Shown here piece after piece: positions 61,471 through 64,000 of a DNA stretch of 64,000 bases; within the stretch, counting starts at the first letter, position 1, and every line of letters begins with the position of its first letter. Made by a program: the position numbers and the translations under genes. Source of the stretch: Combretum micranthum (lineage: Eukaryota; Streptophyta; Magnoliopsida; Myrtales; Combretaceae); NCBI GenBank assembly GCA_024138025.1, contig JAMXBD010001090.1, positions 372,001 through 436,000 of the forward strand. The letters are read 5' to 3'. Under the pieces are notes generated by a model that was not told the DNA's origin, ran no database searches, and saw only the letters and a program-made list of their open reading frames with translations.

Positions 61471-62996
61471 AGTAGAAAGCTTAGATATGTCAAAAAGGAG
61501 AAACTTTGTATTTTGTTTGGAAACAGCCGCAATACAAGGCCGTTTAAACCCTGTTATACGTTCTAGATACATGCAGCTCCTAAAAAAATACTCAAACGCT
61601 GATCTCCATGGGGCTGTTGGAAGGGCTATTGCACTCTTGAATTTGAACATTCGAGCACTCAGTAGCCACAACAGCCTCCCCTACAAGGCTGTTGCCATGA
61701 TATTTCCAATTCCTTCTTTCCCAGTAGCAGTAACGGACCTATCAACATGGGCGTTCTTAGGTCTGTTTACTTCTAGGAACAAGGGTTTTAAAAGAACAGT
61801 AGCTGCAACGGCCAAGGAAACGGGTCGTTACCATGATGCTCCTCTTATATTCTTGGTTAGTATCCATAACCGCCTTCACAACGGGGGCATTTTGCAGTCA
61901 TCTTATGATAATTCTTCTCAGTAGTTACAACTGCCAAAGAAACGGGGCCGTCATTCAGGGCATTTCCTCAAGGGTGTATATATATATCATTCAATTTTTT
62001 TTCCCTATTCGCTTTTCATTTCTGTTCTTATAATGTGTCTATGTTCTCTGCTCACCAAATCTACTCATTTTATACACAAATCACACCGCGATAGACATAT
62101 TTTCAGATTTTTCTTTTCTCATCCATAGATCTCTTCCCAAGTTTGTCTCTAATCTTTCTATGTATTGTTTTCACTTCATGAATTTCTTTTAGATGGTTCC
62201 AAATTTAGGGTTTGCTCATCTTTCGTTCCATCCATGCTCTTTGATTAATCTAGTTGAAATTCTTGCTTTTCGCTCTCGAATTTGTTCCTTGTTCATTAGA
62301 TTTTACTGTGTTGCTACTCATTCATGTTTAGACAAAACTGGGCATGTTGCATTTGTGTATACTTACACTAAGTACTTCTGAATTTCTAGTTGTTTACTTT
62401 TCGAATTGCGAATTTGATTTTCAATTTGAAACATTGGTTGGTGAATTCATGATTTACTTCTGAGCTATGATTATTCGAGCATTTGCTGATGTGTACGGCT
62501 TTTTGTAGTACGAAACTGTTGCTATAAAGACCAAGCTACAAATGTTACTATCATGTTCTATGTGCTGCTGAGTTTAGCTTTTTTTGTTCTCATTACTATG
62601 AGCTTACACATCCTAGGTCGTATTGAATTGATGAGCTTTTTTTATTCCTTTACTATAGACACGGTTCTCCCATTTTAGGTGCTGAATATCCACTTTGACT
62701 TGATAAATCCATTTCAGCTACTATCTTTGTGCGATGATAGAACTTTTTGCTCATGCCTAAGACATTACATACAATCTGTTGAATCTACATATTTTGAGCT
62801 CTACAACACATGATCCTTTGAATTTAGATTGCATGCTTTTTCCTTGGATATCTGTTCTGATCCATTTGCTAGCGTCTAAACATCCTGGATTGATAATGCA
62901 TCATTCATCTTTTCATGATCAAAGAAATTATGGCTTTGCTCTGCTCTATTTGTCCTCTCACTCATTCCATTCCCCCTTGATCTCTTTTTTTTCCAG
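61471..62996 (+). other. Athila non-coding region before third ORF
   Basis: Pyrimidine-rich, without a convincing gene. At 61800-61955 GGCCAAGGAAACGGGTCGTT and TGCCAAAGAAACGGGGCCGT form two loose copies of one motif. TTTTTTTTCCAG ends exactly at 62996, directly before the ATG of the next ORF. Confidence 0.5.
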
Positions 62997-64000
62997 ATGG
63001 GCAAAAAGATGGTTTCCAATAAAAAGCGTCCTAGATCATCTTCTGTTAGATCTAGTAGTACTCCTAGGCCACCACCAACATTAACTGAGGAACATAGGCA
63101 CCGATTCAGAGAGATGGTGAACACCGAGATATTCAAATCCAATGCTTACTTCAATTGGTCTTCATCCGATCATATGGAATGACTTCACATTTTCAACACT
63201 ATTTTTTCATCCAGCATGGGAGTAGTTGTTTAGTGTCAATTATAAAACTTACAAAGGGGTTACTTTGGAAGTATTATCCTCATTCCACATTACTTTTCCA
63301 ATTCCGATTAATGGACTCAATATTGAGGTTTCCTTCTCAGCTTTTGGCATGTATTATCACATTCCTATGTTGCAATTCTGTGCCTATACGGGTCTGTACA
63401 TTGATTCTTAATGACAAGAAGAGGCGTTTCAACATCCTCCAAATTCATGGCATGACGAATTCAAATCTATGAATGATTTCTGGAAGTCTATCTCAATAAT
63501 AGGTCCTTATAACTCATCCGCATCTAGAGGCACCCACTAGAAGCAGTTTAGTGCAAGAGTATTCCATTGGCTACTTGTTCATTCTCTGAATGGTAGGATC
63601 CATAGTACTAGTGTTGTGAGTCAACCTGATCTGTATGCTATGTATAGCATGATCACTGGTACTCGAACCAATGTAGCTATCTAACTTGCATTTGCTATTC
63701 GCTACTAAACCAGAATAGCCAACCATGGCGTGTACTATGGAGCTTATATCACTAGGATTTTAAAAAATATGGGCATTTTCCCTGACGAAGCACCTGGTGA
63801 TGTTGCTTTTGTTTCTTTTTATATGAAACAAAGTGCCTTCATCTAATGGAGCATACCAAAGGCTCCCAATCATGAAGATGAACCGGTCCATCAAGTGCTT
63901 CTGAAGGCAATCCTCCTATTTTATCCACCACACAATTAACTAAAGAGATACGCGCATTGAAGAAACAACGGACAAAATTTTAAGGAGACAGTCAAGACTC
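62997..64000 (+). pseudogene. Athila third ORF (ATHILA ORF-1-like), decayed
   Basis: It starts with a basic stretch (MGKKMVSNKKRPRSSSVRSS), followed by a Pro-rich part and EEHRHRFREMVN. After a stop at 63180, frame-shifted segments continue, including FHWLLVHSLNGRIHSTSVVS (about 63573-63625), DLYAMYSMITGTR and GAYITRILKNMG (about 63741-63776), which resemble the plant transposon protein found downstream of integrase in Athila elements. Its role is unknown; some authors call this region envelope-like. At least four stops are seen. It runs off the window. Confidence 0.75.

Larger units (their letters stand above)
54340..64000 (+). mobile_element. Athila-type Ty3/gypsy retrotransposon, 3' end beyond window
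   Basis: It has a 5' LTR (54340-55827), a tRNA-Asp-like primer site, gag, protease, RT, RNase H, integrase and a third ORF, in the order of Athila elements. The conserved GGGAGGCAACCCAAGC hairpin follows integrase (61409). All coding parts contain stops or frameshifts. AGTAT (54335-54339) is the presumed target duplication. The 3' LTR is not reached. It interrupts LTR copy 4. Confidence 0.92.

Noticed and set aside
61403..61924. A 173-codon open frame after integrase
   Set aside because: It spans the conserved hairpin and a splice-acceptor-like site, has no recognisable domain and lies in the usual non-coding spacer of Athila elements.

Overview
The window looks like repeat-rich heterochromatin or intergenic DNA from a plant, probably a eudicot. 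It is strongly AT-rich, full of plant LTR retrotransposon debris (Ty1/copia, Athila-type Ty3/gypsy, a TRIM-like element, MITEs, a hAT-type element), and carries one recognisable host gene with plant-style GT-AG introns. I cannot name the species.

The only convincing host gene is at 42771-43476: the small zinc-binding RNA polymerase subunit RPB10 (NRPB10), four exons, 71 codons, apparently intact. About 180 bp upstream of its ATG is a TIR element (41768-42589). Downstream (43.5-47.2 kb) is lower-copy DNA with possible exon scraps, local duplications and one unrecognised 69-codon ORF.

Most of the rest is a nest of very long LTR copies without internal domains. I sorted them by eye into families. 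Family A (3.7 to more than 5 kb, starts TGTAA, ends GTGACA or similar): copy 1 (601-4005, minus), copy 2 (4006-6453 plus 10186-10321, plus), copy 3 (6454-10185, minus), copy 5 (18021-22662, plus), copy 6 (32516-37061, plus), copy 4 (48954-54339, plus, cut by the Athila element). Family B: 12714-14657 (minus) and 30720-32231 (plus). Family C: a young copy at 37330-40853 inside an older, split C copy. Family E: 25113-27852. Family F: 23373-24116 and 47263-48252. Many have matching 5-bp target-site duplications, so solo LTRs are the simplest reading.

Nesting gives relative ages. A copia element (10322 onward) was hit by A copy 2, which was hit by copies 1 and 3. An old C copy was hit by A copy 6 and by a younger C copy. 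A MITE (15612-17690) was hit by a TRIM-like element (15837-17605). Two inverted D arms (24117 to about 28560, about 29150-30703) hold the E solo LTR, which carries a 13-unit minisatellite. A copy 4 holds an 886-bp hAT-type element and is truncated at the window's right side by an Athila-type retrotransposon (54340 to the end) with LTR, primer-binding site, decayed gag, protease, RT, RNase H and integrase regions, and a decayed third ORF.

Nothing here resembles a bacterial-type system, CRISPR array, rRNA or tRNA gene. The notable biology is the architecture of giant solo LTRs, their shared conserved blocks, and an intact polymerase-subunit gene within them.
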